Assembly: GCA_022795575.1 (NCBI GenBank)
Contig: JAAWGY010000177.1
Location: 1-5,677 of the forward strand
Direction: 5' to 3'
From: Angelakisella sp.
GTDB taxonomy: Bacteria > Bacillota > Clostridia > Oscillospirales > Ruminococcaceae
Length of the DNA: 5,677 nt
The translations under genes and the position numbers were made by a program. A model generated the notes under the pieces. It searched no databases. It had not been told where the DNA came from and was given only the letters and a program-made list of their open reading frames with translations. Below are positions 5,624 through 5,677 of this stretch, one piece after another. The number at the start of each line of letters is the position of its first letter. Within the stretch, counting starts at the first letter, position 1.

Positions 5624-5653
5624 GCCCGCCGATGCAATTGGCGGGCGCATTTT
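5624..5653. terminator. Candidate bidirectional terminator hairpin
   Basis: GCCCGCC (5624-5630) and GGCGGGC (5640-5646) form a perfect 7-bp stem with a 9-nt loop. On the + strand it is followed after GCA by TTTT (5650-5653); on the - strand by TGTTTTGGGG. The better-placed T-run is on the - strand, suggesting it ends a leftward gene that begins beyond the window. Confidence 0.45.
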
Positions 5654-5677
5654 GGGTTCACCGGCCTAAAAGCCTGT

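Noticed and set aside
1..5677. CRISPR array, tRNA/rRNA gene, insertion sequence or defence island
   Set aside because: No regularly spaced repeats, no tRNA cloverleaf or rRNA sequence, and no transposase, integrase or defence-type protein was seen on either strand.

Overview
The window is very GC-rich with heavy use of G/C-ending codons, yet its genes are Firmicutes-type: strong purine-rich ribosome binding sites, a near-consensus sigma-A promoter and vancomycin-resistance-family proteins. This points to a high-GC member of the Clostridia (an Oscillospiraceae-like gut anaerobe, such as the Flavonifractor/Lawsonibacter group). The taxonomic call is inference from style, not from a marker gene.

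Bases 163-2929 hold a tight three-gene operon on the + strand: vanW, a VanG-type D-Ala-D-Ser (or D-Ala-D-Ala) ligase gene, and vanXY, a cytoplasmic D,D-dipeptidase/D,D-carboxypeptidase gene. The first two genes are 5 nt apart and the second and third share an ATGA overlap. The order W-G-XY is the core of the enterococcal vanG operon. Together the ligase would make an altered D-Ala-D-X dipeptide and VanXY would destroy the normal D-Ala-D-Ala and its pentapeptide products, lowering glycopeptide binding. The serine racemase gene vanT, which follows vanXY in vanG operons, is absent from that position, and no vanR/vanS/vanU is visible in the 162 nt upstream. A leader with an extended -10 candidate and a GC-rich hairpin precedes vanW.

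Bases 2930-3095 are intergenic, with two hairpins and a clear promoter (TTGACT-17-TAGAAT). This promoter drives a separate gene for a membrane-bound hybrid sensor histidine kinase (3096-5302: two membrane segments, an extracytoplasmic Cache-like sensor, HisKA, HATPase and a C-terminal receiver). Its reading frame is broken by a one-base shift near 3580, so in the sequence as given it is split into an N-terminal and a C-terminal piece.

Bases 5303-5677 have no convincing protein gene. They hold a chain of GC-rich hairpins followed by a strong intrinsic terminator (5449-5492), which together look like a structured non-coding RNA, possibly of the raiA kind. Beyond it lie an 11-bp perfect inverted repeat spanning 88 nt and a last hairpin that could terminate transcription coming from the right.
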